Source of the DNA: Rhyacichthys aspro
Lineage: Eukaryota > Chordata > Actinopteri > Gobiiformes > Rhyacichthyidae
Assembly: GCA_036850595.1 (NCBI GenBank)
Contig: CM072163.1
Location: 4,202,595-4,266,594 of the forward strand
Direction of reading: 5' to 3'
Length of the DNA: 64,000 nt
The position numbers and the translations under genes are program-made. The notes under the pieces are model-generated. The model saw nothing but the letters and a program-made list of their open reading frames with translations. It was not told the DNA's origin and did no database searches. Positions within the stretch are counted from its first letter, which is position 1; every line of letters starts with the position of its first letter. Positions 14,001 through 27,100 of this stretch are shown here, piece by piece.

Positions 14001-17000
14001 CGCTGCACTGCGGCCTGGTAATTAGTCTTTTAAAGTGTAAATGGGATCTCTGGTGGTTTGTCGTGGACGGTGAGGTTCATATGATTACTCACTCTTCAAT
14101 CCCCGCTCATCTCTACTGTATACGTTTGTGGATATTTCACTGCTGCAGGCCTTAAAGAAAGTGGCTGCCCTGACAGAAGCCACAATTACTGGCAGATTTT
14201 TTGCGGGTTCAAGCAAAAATATCTTTTAATTGTTTGTGTAAGAAACCGCGAACCGTCTTGTGGGGGTCTCAGCGGGGGTTTGGAGGCTGGAGGTAGAGGA
14301 AGAAATGGGGATGGGGGGGCGTAATCTTCCAAAAAGAATGGTCCTATTACCACATGTTTAGGTTGAATGCTGTTGATATAGCACGAGTCTTCAGAGTATA
14401 CGCTTTGGATTCTTCTGGAAAAAGTGGGAACCTCACATTTGCAATGCTCCTCTTCACAGCCTCAGTGCCAGACCCCATGCTTGGTGGATGAATTATACAT
14501 ATGCTTGATTAACCAGCTGAGTCCCAGTGCACAATCCCTGAGCAAACACAAGCTTTTTTGGAATAAATTAAATCCCAAAATTTCACTTTCTGCATGAGCT
14601 TGAGCTTCTAAATAATTATGTAAATATGAAACAAATTTCCCAAGCAGATTTCCTCCTCTGCAATCCTCCTCCATCATTCTTATGCATGCCCCGTAAATTA
14701 ACTAAACTATGCAGATCGTTATACTTACACAAAATAGGCTAATTAATACACTTGATAATTCGTTCTCCAGAGGGGGCCATGCTGAACTAAATCTTCATCA
14801 CACAGAATTGTAAACCGGAGGCCAAACAGCCGCATGTGGAGTGTGTTTCCCTGGTCCGCTGCGTCGGGACAAAAGCGTATCTTGGCTTAAAATGTTCTTA
14901 CTTAATCTGTGTGGAGTTTTGTCGAAGTCAAAAAAGGACACATTCAAATCTGGAACAGCTCTGCGGGCTTTCATTCGCTTGTTTGTCTGGTGCTATGTGT
15001 AAAAGAGAGAAACATACAGCTCATTATTCAGACTCGCAATCCCCAGAAAACCTCTAGATTATACCCTGAAGATCAGCAACAAGCCCCGAACAGCAGCACT
15101 GGGCATCTTTGGTCTCCACAACATTGTTTCTGTGTCAGCATTTGAATATGGATTATGGTATGTTCAGATGGTGGGGAGGGGGTGTAGACCGCCTAATTAC
15201 GCACCGTCTTATAATGACCATCCCTTTCCCGATGCACTTTCTCCTCTCCTTGAGGAACTCTAATGAGGACCAAGCGTGGATCTAATGGAAATGCACTATC
15301 TCTGAAGCTGCTTTTGTTTTCTGTGGGGAAAACACAAAGTAGAGCCATGATTGCATGATTAGATACTGCACTTTTTCCCTTTTATTTCTGCTCTTTTTAT
15401 ATCACATTTTGTCATATCCCCCAACACATAGAAGCCTTTACGTATTTCCCTGATGGGAGAAAGGTGTAGAGAAGCCAAAGTAAACACAGCACCAGGGAGT
15501 GCACTGTAACAAAACGCTGTTTATATGAGTGGACATGTTAGCTCCCAGCAGCCCTCGGTGTTTTTATTTGTTATTGTTTAGTCTGAAGCCGACTTTAGCT
15601 TCAGAACTCAGTGTGAACTCTGTACAGCTTTTACACTGAAACATGTGCATTGACCCACTGTTTGAAATATTATGTCAGCTAATCCATTATCACACAAAAC
15701 GTGATGTAAACAGATTAGTGGCTAATCCAGCACGAATTAATGGTATATACATAGTACAGGATAAATATACTCATTATACAAGACTATGGGGGTCCTCAGC
15801 AGCAGAGAAAACAGCATAAACATTCACTTGGATGTTTTTCTTAAGGTCTAACTTGACACAAAATGCATAAAAGTAAAAACCTCTTTATTGTGGCGATAGC
15901 TGAAGCATTTGAATTTGGATATTTAACTGGGCTTACATCTTACCTAAACAACTTTATATCATTTGAATTGTGCATTAGACAGTGCACAAAACCAGTGACT
16001 GATTGCAAAGATAGCACATGGTACCTACAGTTATTCATTTAGTAAGTAATGACTTTGTTTAGGATTTCAAATGTGTTTTTCCATTGACCCAGTTAGAAGT
16101 CTGGCACTAGTGCACTGCTACTGCTTGGCTTTTCAAACTGTGCTGGTTCTCATCAACTCAGGGTAATATACACTGTAACTATCCACAACTATTCACATTG
16201 AACTACTTCACCACACTGAACTATATTACATTGCAGCAACAGGAAACATTCCCTACTTCTGTATTGACACGTTTATACAGACATGTTTCTATCGTTAAAA
16301 CTAAACCCCTTGAAAAACCGTACAAATCAAATTAAAGATCTTTTTTTGGTCTTCTGGTGTTGTTGTGTAATCAAATATTATGAGTTCTGTATTGAACAGA
16401 TCAAGACCTACAAAAACATTACAAATTGAGCAGTTTAAAGATATCTTTTATTGTGTGTAATCAATGAAACGACTCACTACCACCTCTACATTCAGTCAAA
16501 TAACAGACTCAGACAGCTTCTTTTTCAACTTCTCAATCTCTTAAAGTGAACTAATGGATTACTTATCTCCTTCAGAAGGTTACCAAAGGCCAGGATGCTT
16601 ATTTAACTCACAAATTGCCGTCCAGTATGAAGTCTGAACCAACAGTGAATGCTTTGTGTGTTGGCTTTTAATGGGTTTATTGAAATACTGATCCTAACAA
16701 GTGCAAAAACAAGTTTATAGTGCTCTGACTGTTGTTGGGCCTGTCGTTGTTGTGGGTGGGAGTCAAATATAGATTATTGATATTCAGAAAATCGTATCTT
16801 GAATATGAAGCTTATTTATCTGGACTGGCCCCACTTCCTCTGCTCCAGTACAAGTTTAAACTTCTGCCACTACAGTTTATCCTATTGGACACGCCAAGAA
16901 TGTCATTTATCAAAAACAGGCTTTCAGAAATCTTTTTTAAAAATGAATAATTGACCAATAGTGTTATGAAAAACTTCTACTACACCTACACTATACATAC

Positions 17001-17234
17001 TGGCCCAATCCTACCCATATATACCATTGCTCCCCCTCTTCTTCTCTCCCCAATCCCAAACACCTAAATTTGCTCTAAGTGCCATGGCCTCTGTGTCTCT
17101 GTTTGCCTATAATCCCATTAAGAGGAGAGAGGAGAATGTACAGAAATAGAATGGCATGTTCAAGCTGATTTCCTCACTAAACGCAGCCGTTTAGGCCTCA
17201 ATAAAAGCAGCTTTCACAGCCACCAACAGCAGCC

Positions 17235-17625
17235 CCTCTGCTGTGATGAAGGAAGACTAACACGCTTAGATGGCCTCTACAGTTTTGGACACAGAATCAG
17301 TTCCATGAAGGGCAATAATGACAGTGTAGCTGCCTTATTGTTGATTGCAAGCTGGGATTATTTGTATAGTAGTATCAGAGTTCCCACGCATTGTTGAAAA
17401 TGTTGTGCTCTGCTAAATCATTTCACCAAGGGTTAGTTAGTTTAGGGTTAGTTAGACAGGTTTGTTAGTGTATCCAAGACATTTAAACTATTCATAGACA
17501 CAATTGGATGGATTTTAAGTGGTTCAACTTGGACTGTAACTGGTTTTAACTGACTTTAGACGGCTTTATTGCCCTTCATGGAACTGATTCTTTGTCTAAA
17601 GCTGAAGAGGCCATCACAGCAATGG
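17235..17625. repeat. Imperfect long inverted repeat, about 50-base arms around a 247-base centre
   Basis: The left arm (17269-17318) and right arm (17566-17615) are reverse complements over 50 bases with only a few mismatches. The inner 26 bases (17293-17318 against 17566-17591) match perfectly. A further outer match pairs 17235-17248 with 17612-17625, offset by about 20 extra bases in the left arm. This layout fits a small non-autonomous DNA transposon (MITE-like) with subterminal inverted repeats, or a foldback element. I could not identify a clear target-site duplication, and the family is not recognised. Confidence 0.7.
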
Positions 17626-17870
17626 AGCTCTCCCAGTTCTAAATGAATTCTTTCTGGTTATAACTCAATGTCTGTGTGTTTTAGGTTTAAATTAGACATT
17701 TCCCTGGTTTTGAATATTTATATCTTGTTGTAACTGGATTTGGAAAGGTTTTAGGTGATTTATCTTGGACTTAAACTGGTTTTTGACTGATAAAAGGTGG
17801 TTAAAACCAGTCTTGCGTAGGTTTTAAGTGTCTCAACTCAGTCTTTAACCACTTTAAAACAGATTTAACT
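17510..17870. repeat. Degenerate repeat with a GGTTTTAAGTG-like unit, at least three copies
   Basis: Three segments beginning near 17513, 17746 and 17820 align to each other. Each has a GTTTTARGTG-like start, then a CAACTTGGACTGTAAC-like middle, then an ACTGGTTTTAACTGA-like end. Intervening sequence has similar word content. This looks like an old, decayed minisatellite or a transposon with internal repeats. The first copy overlaps the right part of the inverted repeat ending at 17625, so the two may belong to one element. Confidence 0.45.
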
Positions 17871-20800
17871 TAATTTACATTCCATTCACAGTCTATGCAA
17901 GTAAAATAACATGATTTAACAGGACCTTAATGGTAAAAGCAATTGAAATAAGCTAAAAAATAATTTGGAAAAGGATAAAAATAAATAAATCAGACAAATA
18001 AAAACACAAGGTGAGTTAAAAGCTAGATTAAAGTGATAAATCTAACAGTGATTTTAGTTTAGTTTTCATAGTGTTGTTTGGGCCATTTACAAAAATAGAA
18101 TCCATCAGTAATTACTCGAGTGAATCAGTCATTTTAAGGTATTAGAAAAATGCTACACTTATTATGTGTTTCAAATGGACAAATAGAAAACTGAGAAAAA
18201 GTATTCCAGTTTCTATACCGAGTGTTAACAATAGCTGTCGATACTATCTCCAGTCAAACAATTCATAATGTCAGGATGGTTTTCCAAACAAATGCCCTCT
18301 GGAACCGGATACTGTCCCAGTGCGGGCAACACCCAGTCTTTTAGCACAACCTGTAATTCACAGGAAAATGATACCACAGCTGCCAGAACACCACCGCAAG
18401 TATCTGATCTCCCAGTTGTCCTCTCAAGACCAACCGGCTATTACTGTTTTTTTTTCAGAAACAGGGGAGACAGTGATGTGTGAAATATATGCAGAGAGCG
18501 AATGTTGAAGCCAAGCCGGTTTCCAAAACACAGCGGTGGCAGCAGTCTCCGAGTCACACCACAAAAAGTTAAATTTAACCTCCCGGCCTCTTGGCTCGTC
18601 ACTCATACAACCCCTGCACAGTTGGCTGCAGTGGGAGTCTGTGCTGCACAATCATTTACAAGCTTTACCAAATAAGATCACATAAAGTTTGCATATAACC
18701 ATAGAAACATGGCCCCAAGAAGGAAACTATAATTCTTCAAATACAAATAACTCATGGGTCTCAGTAGCAAAGCAGAAAGTAGTGACTTCTTTGAAAGGCC
18801 GTTAAGATAAATTGTTTAGTATACACCACGTCTGAGTCCACATACTTTACCAAAGTCAACATTGGTTTCTTTATGACCACAATATTTGCCGAACTTAGCT
18901 TGTGTTTAGGTGTTTCATTTGCTTCTGTCCATTTGCCCAGTTTATGGTCATACTTTAGCACCACCCTGTCATCGAGGCAAAGTGGTTAGCACAGACCCCT
19001 CACCGTCGTGTGTCCTGGGATTGATCCTTGGACAGAGCAGGACCGTATCTCTGTGAAGTTTGTATGGAGCACCCAGTTTTCATGACAGTTGAAAAGTCTT
19101 TAAAATTATAAACTAGATCACTGGACCAAGATAGGAAGTATTTTCTTTCCAAATTGGTTGTATTATGGAGCTTTGATTTTGAAGTATTCAAAGTTTTCTG
19201 CATTAATACTGCTTACAAGTCAAATTTAACATTAGTTTTCTTTACAATTTAAAGCTTAATGTTAAAAATTTCTCAAATATAGCCTGAGCTTACATACCAG
19301 ACTGTTACGGGTTAAATAACATTCTCATTATAATCAATAGCCTTTCGTAAGACTCCACTTTGCTGCCATTTTGATGATGCATATGATGAAAAGTTGGAAA
19401 GTGGGGCAACTCATTTTAATTTGAATGTTTATTCATCATTCTCCAGTCAGTGCCCTTAAACAAAATGGTGTCACAATGATTGGAGATGCTCAGTATTGGG
19501 CAAGTTATCCCAATGGCACAAGATGATGATTGGGTTTAATGCAGACAATGAGAGAACTAGAAAATGAGTAGAACTTGCAAAAAGCACTTTGGATGTTGAA
19601 GAAGAAACCATAATATAAAAGATCATGTTGTACTTGTGGCTCTGACAGTGAACTGAAGGTCAAAAAATCACAAGGAGCTTTCATCGAGGGAATATAGCTG
19701 CAGTAATATGGGATATAATACACTTTGGTATTTCCTGAGTACAACATTGACTTAAGGCTGATGATAGAATTTTTTATCCTCTTGGCATCTCAAATATTTA
19801 TTCCAAAAACAGAACCACTACCCTCTAGCCGAATTCTTTGAAAAACGCTAATTACCAAATTGCGTTATTAAGTTTTTGTGGCTTTTCCTTCCGTCTTCTA
19901 AACTGAATCATTAACCTTTATACTTTGCAAACTGCTTATAAAACCATTCCATTTTAGCTGGAAACATTAAGTTGGCAGATTAAATTTACAGTATTAGATA
20001 TGAACACTTACATTCATGAGCACAAATAAAGAGGAGCTCTGTTGCTACCACTTCTGACATTTTTATCCAATCTTCCAAACCTGCCTGTTTAATGCATTAT
20101 CACATGTCTTCCACGGCTAATTTAAGACCAGGCGTTGTTGAATGTAAGAATTTAATCTGCAGATAGTTGGTGACATTGGAGAGATAAAGTAAAAGCAGCC
20201 TTTAAAAAAAATAACACAGCTCGTCTTTTTTCCCCACTATCACTTCTGTGACAGATGTATCTTGAGAGAGATTAGGCTAGCTGCCGTGCGTTGATGTCTT
20301 CATTGGATGAGGGTTTAGGCTTTGCTACATAAATAGCCTGTCAAAGAGATCAAACTGTGCACTGTGTCTGCAGTGTTCAGGCTTTAATGTTTTAACTGGT
20401 CACAGAAAGAGAACTCAGTCTTTTCAGAATATTTTATGGAGCATAGAAAATGAAATAAAGTGAAGTGAAGGCAGTGTTGTAAATACAGATTTCAGTCCTT
20501 TTGTTGGTTTAGTCCAGACCTGTGACCCATGGGCTTCCTCGATCCAGCTTCAACGGGAAACACAAATAAGTAAAAAAAAGTTGTAACGGCTGTAATTATC
20601 TTATTTTTATAGATAACTTGTGTTTTAATGTGTAACTTCACTGTAATTCTTGAGTCGAGGTAGTGGTTATCCCCCAAAGATGTACAGCTCTACTGCATCA
20701 CATTTATACAGAATATTAAAACTCAATAATGTCAAGAAATTAGAAGTAAACCCCTGACATGTTTAATTAGTGATATTTGAATCATTTTTTTAGACGAAAT

Positions 20801-21860
20801 GTAATGGAAGAACTACTTGACTAAACAAAAGCAGTAAGACGTTGTCAATTTAAATTTTCATGTATTTCTTGACAATGAAAACTCTTAGTTGCAATAGCCA
20901 CAATTTAAAATAATCAGCAATATAGATTTTTATAAATATGAGTCATATTGTGGAGAATATAGGCAAAACAATTGGTAAAGCCCTCTGTTAAAAGGATCAT
21001 GTGTGAACTGGTCACTTGGGAAAATGAATGGTCATCTTCTAGTTTAAACAATTATAGCTTTGAGTAGCTCAGTCAAAAATATCAGTTTTAAAACGGTAAC
21101 ACCAGCTAATATAAACATAGACGATGGAAATGTAGATATTGTAGGCTATAGGTTAATGGGGGAGGGGACAGAGTTGAATTGGTAAGCCATATGTACGTAG
21201 TCCTGGGAGTATTCAGTCAGAAGTAACACGAGCGAAGACATTGATGAGCCCCTCCTCCAGCGCTCCGTCTTTGATGGATGTATAAATGTGGTGTGATCAC
21301 AGAGTTTCCATCCATCAGCATGTCCTTCCTCTGCTCTCACCGCTGATGAATAAACCATCAGGTGTCATGTACCGTCATAGAGTCCAGCAACAACACTGAT
21401 CCAGCAGGTGTTTTTATCTTTCACTGCAAAGGGTTCGACGGAGAAATGTAGACAGCCGTTTGAGCTCAACCGTTATAGATAAGTGACATCCTAAAGTGAG
21501 GACAAAAAATACAAGTCTTCTTACAATACAACAAAAAAATCAAGAAATCCCTCTTGAACAAACACAAAGAGAACCTAGTCTTAAAGTTGGAAACCTCTTT
21601 CAGACCCAAGCTCAGGGAAGTCTAGGATATTTGTATGTTGGATTGCTAAAACATGATATTCTACTGTGTTAAAATACATGCCCTGCACACAAAAAATAAA
21701 AAAAAAACTATAAATAAATGTAAAAAATACATGACATGTTTAGGAGTTCCCTAAAGCTACTAACTCTTGCTATAAAGAAATATTAAATTATGAATTTACA
21801 GAGGATACACCATTTTCCCTATATGTGTTCTATTATAAAAAGATTTTTTTTTTAATCAAC
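17871..21860. other. Non-coding stretch, presumed intron
   Basis: Apart from the interspersed repeat fragment at 18965-19085, I see no gene. A splice-acceptor-like site (poly-T then CAG) lies at 18446-18458, but no downstream frame resembles a known protein and no matching donor was found. The rest is ordinary AT-rich sequence. Confidence 0.5.
18965..19085 (+). repeat. Diverged tRNA-like head of a common teleost interspersed repeat
   Basis: The segment contains AAGTGGTTAGCACAG, CCTCACCGTC, GTCCTGGGATTGATCCT and later CTGTGAAGTTTGTATGGA. These match in order, with substitutions, the abundant fish repeat whose usual form has GGTTAGCACTGTTGCCTCAC, a GGTCCTGGGTTC box and a GTGTGGAGTTTGCATG segment. 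The copy is old and probably inactive. The family comparison is from memory. Confidence 0.6.
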
Positions 21861-21883
21861 CCCCCCCCCCCCCCCCGCCCCGC

Positions 21884-21982
<99 letters not shown>

Positions 21983-22051
21983 GAAAAAAAAAAAAAACCC
22001 CCCCCCCCCCCCCCCCGGGGGGGGGGGGGGGCGGCCCCCCCCCCCCAATAT

Positions 22052-22116
<65 letters not shown>

Positions 22117-22130
22117 GGGGGGGGCCCCAA

Positions 22131-22162
<32 letters not shown>

Positions 22163-22253
22163 GGTTTTTTTTTTTTGGTTTGGGGGGGGGGGAAAAACAA
22201 GTTTTTTTGGGGGGGGGGGGTTCGTTTACGCGACTAACCCCTATAAAAAGATT
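21834..22253. repeat. Homopolymer block bounded by a 12-base direct repeat
   Basis: Positions 21861-22220 consist almost only of homopolymer runs. They include 68 G (21914-21981), 14 A (21984-21997), 19 C (21998-22016), 62 G (22054-22115), 26 A (22129-22154) and 12 T (22165-22176), with a few single-base breaks. The word TATAAAAAGATT occurs once on each side (21834-21845 and 22242-22253). Apparent Gly- or Pro-rich open frames here are meaningless. The most economical reading is a low-quality consensus or gap-fill artefact; a genuine unstable tract is possible but would be extraordinary. Confidence 0.85.
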
Positions 22254-23319
22254 ATTACCATAAATACATTATAAACACAGATTTGTTGTATTTTCTCTAC
22301 TCTGCTTTCAAGACAATGTGTTACCTGAAATACAGTACAGTTGGTAAAATGTCATTAATGCTACCAACACCTAATATGGCCTCTTTCTATATTGAGACAT
22401 GAAATTGTACAACATTTACTTAAAGCACAAGCCTCAGAGGATGCACTGTTTTTCATATATGTTTTATTTTTAGTGCACAAATGGACACAGATGAAAACAT
22501 AAAGACTGCTTTTCCACGATGTTCTCTCAGCCCCACTTTTGTTCCCAAGAGAATCAACCCATTTGTTTTTAATAAGCCTTATGGCATTGCTTCCATGCCA
22601 TAAACTAGAGCTCACTTTAATGCACAGCATAAAACATGAATTGAAAAAAGCTAAGAATATCTTAATCATAAGCAGAAAGAAAAACCACAAGCAGATAAGC
22701 TCTTCATTAATGAAAACCTTAATGTGTACATAAACTCAAACACCAACAGTAGCTTTTCTATGCTCATTTTTTTTCTGTTTTGATTCATCTCTGTGCTTTA
22801 AAATGTACCTGAACTTAATAAGATCATAAGTCACTTAAAGGGTGGTTTAAATGTATGCCCATCCTCTGTGTGTTTGTCTATTGTTGGTGTCCTGATTGTT
22901 TTCTTGGCACATTTGCTTGACGTATGACTCACAGATTTCTTTTGCAAACGCCCTGAAACAGCAAGAGAAGCTGTCGTGGGAATGACGATGATGAGTGTAA
23001 TCAAGCCTTTCACTCCGACTTTGGCAAACTTCCCTCAAATGAAACACCCCAGTTTGTAATTAGGCCAAGTCTCCAAAATGTTCTTCCCCCAACTGTGTTT
23101 CAGAGACACGCAACCAGGCACAGCTTATGGCACAAGGAATCCAACAAATATGACATGTGACTGCTTTTTATAAACTGAGGGAACTGTAGGGCTTGTGTTT
23201 AAGAGAAATTCACATGACACCAATAAGGATTACAGCTGTGCATTGGTGAATACTATATTAGATGCAGCCTATATATTTCTTTACACAGCTTTTTTACTTT
23301 TATTTATATAAGATTTGCT

Positions 23320-23632
23320 TGTGGCTTGCATTGTCAAAGAAAATCATAATCACAGTTATTTTACACGATTACTCATTGACTTATATTGACTAATATGTTG
23401 GATTTATTGAACAAAACAGTGAATTCTCTTTAAAATAAATAATTTTTCAATCGTATAAATAAAGAGCTTAAAAATAAACAAAAATAAAAATTAAGATGGA
23501 AAACAAGTCACAAATAATAAATAAAAACAAGTAATAAATAATAGTTTTTTTCTCGATTGCATAGGTTTTGTGGTTGTTGAGATAAAATGGAAATTAAAAA
23601 TTGCAAATTCGATTAATTGCACAGCCCTGTAT
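23320..23632 (-). repeat. Interspersed repeat ending in the AATTGCACAGCCCT motif
   Basis: The right end reads, on the minus strand, CAGGGCTGTGCAATTAATCG and then AAT-rich sequence. That is the characteristic start of a repeat found throughout teleost genomes. Leftward the copy decays into AT-rich sequence with TAATCACAG and CGATTACTC words expected for the same family. I take it to be an old non-autonomous DNA element on the minus strand; the left boundary is approximate. Confidence 0.6.
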
Positions 23633-23767
23633 TCTACTATCTTATTCACCGACTGTAGGTTATTTACTGGAAGTTACCTCAAACTGACTCTTTTACCAAA
23701 TATGGAAACTTCCTGCTCCATAAAATGAACATGACATCAAGACAATGAGCTTCCACTGTTTTTAGTT

Positions 23768-24130
23768 TAAAGGTGCAGTGTGTAGTTTTTGGTGATGTTT
23801 AGTTAAGTGGTGACATTGCAAGTTGCATGTTCACACTTCAGACTTCTTTCTAAAGCTTTTGGACACACTATTGTCTTAAAAAGATGGCTCAGATCATGAA
23901 GAACTACTAATTTAGTTCATGAATTCTGTAAACCTACAAGAAAACTGTGAATGTGCTTCTTCTTTAGCAGTGCACAGTTTGTTTTAATTGAACGACTGGC
24001 TTCTTTCACCACGTTCTGTGAAGCTGTAAGTGTCGATTTTTCCAAGAAACGTTTTCTTGAGGCAGTTGAAAACATAAGTTTGACTGATATGCTCCACTGT
24101 TGTTCATCTGTAGACTACACACTTTCAACA
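23768..24130. repeat. Possible MITE-like element with short imperfect terminal repeats
   Basis: The left end has TTTAAAGGTGCAGTGTGTAG, a start common to several fish repeats. About 340 bases later an ACTACACACTTTCAAC word is a partial reverse complement of that start. The ends match only in part and no target-site duplication was confirmed, so both the boundaries and the class are tentative. Confidence 0.3.
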
Positions 24131-27100
24131 ATGCCCATTTAAGGCAATTTGTGACGAGCCGCTTCATTAGAGCGCTCCTTTTCACAGTAAATGGTTGAAT
24201 TACTTTTCCTTTGCTTCATTGCTACCTGGGTCCACACCTCTGCTTCCCCTGTTATTTCTTAGCATTCATCCAGACAGGGCCTAAACTGTGAGTGTAGCAT
24301 TAGTGTAGCTCTGTCAAAAGGCTTTGCGGTGGTGATTAGTCCGCTACGGTGCACTGAGAAACCCCTAGGTGTGGAAAGATTAAGAATGAGGGGAGGTGCC
24401 GTTTTTACAGTTACACCGTTCTGTCTCTTCTGCTCAAATAACACACGCCAGAGCCAGCAGCCTGTTTGGACTTAGGCCTGAAACATAAGCCCATACCTTT
24501 CATTAAAGCAGCATTGTATGGGAGCTGATTTACACACTGGTAAAAATACCTATCCCGCAGTGACAAGCGTTCCCATGCTGAGCGCTGTACCAGAGCGTTT
24601 TCTCCCACTTCAAAAGCTCCCAGATAAACTGCGTATTTGTTCACCGCATTAAGCCCACAGTAAAAAGTTTCAGTCTCACTACACCCTGCATTTTCCCACC
24701 TGTAAATACCCATCTCAGTTTCTTTACTTTAGGTTTTACTGTTCTCTTAGATCCACCTACTGGGGCTTATACAACACAGTCTGGCCGCATTAGTCTTTTA
24801 GTAACTTTTGCTCCGTCTTCTTTTATTGCAGTTTCTTGAAGAAATGTCTGGACTAACAGGCTGCAGTACACAGTGTCTCATATCTCCAGTCTGTTATCCC
24901 TTTATGTTAGAGTTTTACTTTCAGATATTTGCATTAAAGAGGACACATGTTTGGCCAGAAAAATCTATAAAACCTCAGCACTGAAGTCTATGTGAAAACT
25001 TGTAAAAGACGATAAATATATTGATTAAAAATGAAAATAAATGTGTCTTTAAGCCCCCTCTCAGTCTATTCTGATTGGTCAGAGAGCCCAGTCGAATTGA
25101 AAATATTTAAGCTCCCATATCCACCTTAAAGGCACACTCTGTTACTTATCAACCTCCCTGTGTAAAAGAAAACTAACTGTGCCATTTCAGGAGCTAATAC
25201 AGTCGTTTGGAGAATCTGTCCCATCTGACTGTGGCTTTAAGACTAATGGAAATAAAAACAGAAATAAAAATCAAATTTCTCTTGACAATATCACCATTTT
25301 GTGTTTTGCCACATTCTGTCTGAAAAAAGTAAAGATGAACACACAGATTGTATTGTCTTGATGCAAATGATTAACCAGATGGGCAGACAATGAGTCTGGT
25401 GTTGTGTTTGGATCTCAGCAGCTTAACAAGCTAATTAACCGGCTCATACTGATACTATTTCAGTATTAACAGGAATAACTTTAAAGGAGATGCACCATTT
25501 TAGTTCAGTCAAGATGCAGTGTTTTCATTGTTGTGACTGTTTTTGTGTCTGTGCTTTTTCCTGTTAGACACTAGTGAGGTAAATCATTCAGCTGAAGTGA
25601 AAATAACAGTGGCACTAAGCAGTAACCTTAAGTGAGCTTCAAATACACCTTTAATATTATCCCTGGAGGACATACATGCACATATAAAACCGTACTCGTG
25701 ATATTCTCTCAAGGAACGGCTCAAATAATTGTCCTTTTTAATGAAAGAGTGGGCTGAAGTAACTGAACGGAGATGTTGCGTTAGAAGCATCTTGAAGCGG
25801 GACGAGACTCGGTGCCAGTGAGTGGAATAATGAAGGTGTCTGCGACGGCTAACGCAGTCTGATGGTGGGCTTTGTGGTGGTCTCTGCAGGGGTCCAGCTG
25901 ATTAAGACTTGCATGTTAACAGCAAACCCAAAGGAAATGTGGCATCTCTCTTAATTAAATGGATGCTGTATGCTTCTATCTACCTTACCGTAGCAATTTG
26001 CATTTAAATGTGCTTGTCTTTTAACCTCTTTGTGTCTGGAATTATTGTAACAGATAAACATTATACCTTAAGAAAGAATAGTGCATTATATATTTAGATT
26101 ATGAACTGCTGCAGCATTTTGTGTTATGTTTAAAAAAACACTAATGGAGCCATCTTGAAACCCAAAAGGTCAACTTTGCATGAGGCTGTGAACTCTTCTA
26201 TCTCTTTGGAAAGTCTTAACTCTTAAATCAGCAGGTCTGACAAAAGAAGGTATAATGTAACATATTTTCAGCACACCATACATAATTTTGGTCTGGAGGA
26301 GTTGCAACGTCTGGATTACTGGAAATGATTTGACCCTACATAAACTCATTGTACTGTAGATTGAAGTCAGCCGGGCTCCAGACAGGAAAAACATACCCCA
26401 GATAAGAATTTATGGGATTGGGAACCAGAGAAGCTCATTGAGTGGGTGTGAGCTTTTGAATTGTGCATTTTTAGACCCTTATTACTTCTCACCACAGCTC
26501 CATGAGCACTACAACACAAGCTCATGATTTAGAGTTGGCTGCACTTAAACGCACCATAATGTGAGCTGCAGCAGGTCATAGTGTCACTCCAAACCAGCTA
26601 AAGATTTGGAAGTGGTAGTTGGATTCCAAATATTCAAGGCTCTTTGCTTTGACAACACAAGGCAGTGGAAACCAATGAACATTTTAAAAGAGTGAATTTA
26701 AAAATGCCACTCTTGAGAATAATGTACAGTAACACAATAATCTACAAATTACATCTAGAAGAGCCACTTTCCACTTTAAAAAACCAATTACTAAATGAAG
26801 CACTTATGTATTGCTTCACAATATATAGATAAAACTATTAAAAACAAAATAATGCTAACAATAAATGAAAAAACAATGTCCATGAAACCAAAAGTCAACA
26901 TTTACATGCATCAAAGCGCAGTCTATGATGAGAAAATTCAATGTAAGTAACCAAGCTGCCCATATAAAGTCTTATTTAGTAATTTCCCACACTTACACCG
27001 ACCACTGAATACAACCTGGTATGTCTTGGGCTGATTTGCGTATGTTACACATGCCACAGCTGTGTGGGACATGTAGGCATTTCGTCGGGGCATACAGTTT

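Larger units (their letters stand above)
1..17234. other. Non-coding stretch, presumed intron of the gene ending at about 40.2 kb
   Basis: No open reading frame here resembles a known protein, and the longest ones (148 codons on the minus strand near 0.7-1.1 kb, 128 codons on the plus strand near 9 kb) have no recognisable motif. I looked by eye for the C-terminal CDK14 coding segments (the region after the kinase domain, rich in Gly, Asn and Ser) and did not find them. The sequence alternates AT-rich tracts with moderately GC-rich patches such as 1440-1530, 3471-3560, 10400-10600 and 12770-12930. These patches resemble vertebrate conserved non-coding elements in texture, which cannot be tested without alignment. 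Intron status is inferred from the downstream terminal exon at 35551. Confidence 0.5.

Noticed and set aside
17425..17462. GGGTTAGTTAG words resembling telomeric repeats
   Set aside because: Only isolated imperfect units; not a telomeric or interstitial telomere array.
18440..18510. Poly-T followed by CAG, resembling a splice acceptor with a short open frame after it
   Set aside because: The frames after the site end within 5 to 16 codons, match no protein I know, and no donor or poly(A) signal supports an exon.
21825..22274. Long Gly-, Pro- and Lys-rich open frames on both strands
   Set aside because: They are translations of homopolymer runs in the suspect block and have no biological meaning.
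24507..24518. AGCAGCATTGTA, identical to the first bases of the miR-103/107 family
   Set aside because: The following bases diverge and the upstream sequence lacks the complementary arm needed for a precursor hairpin.
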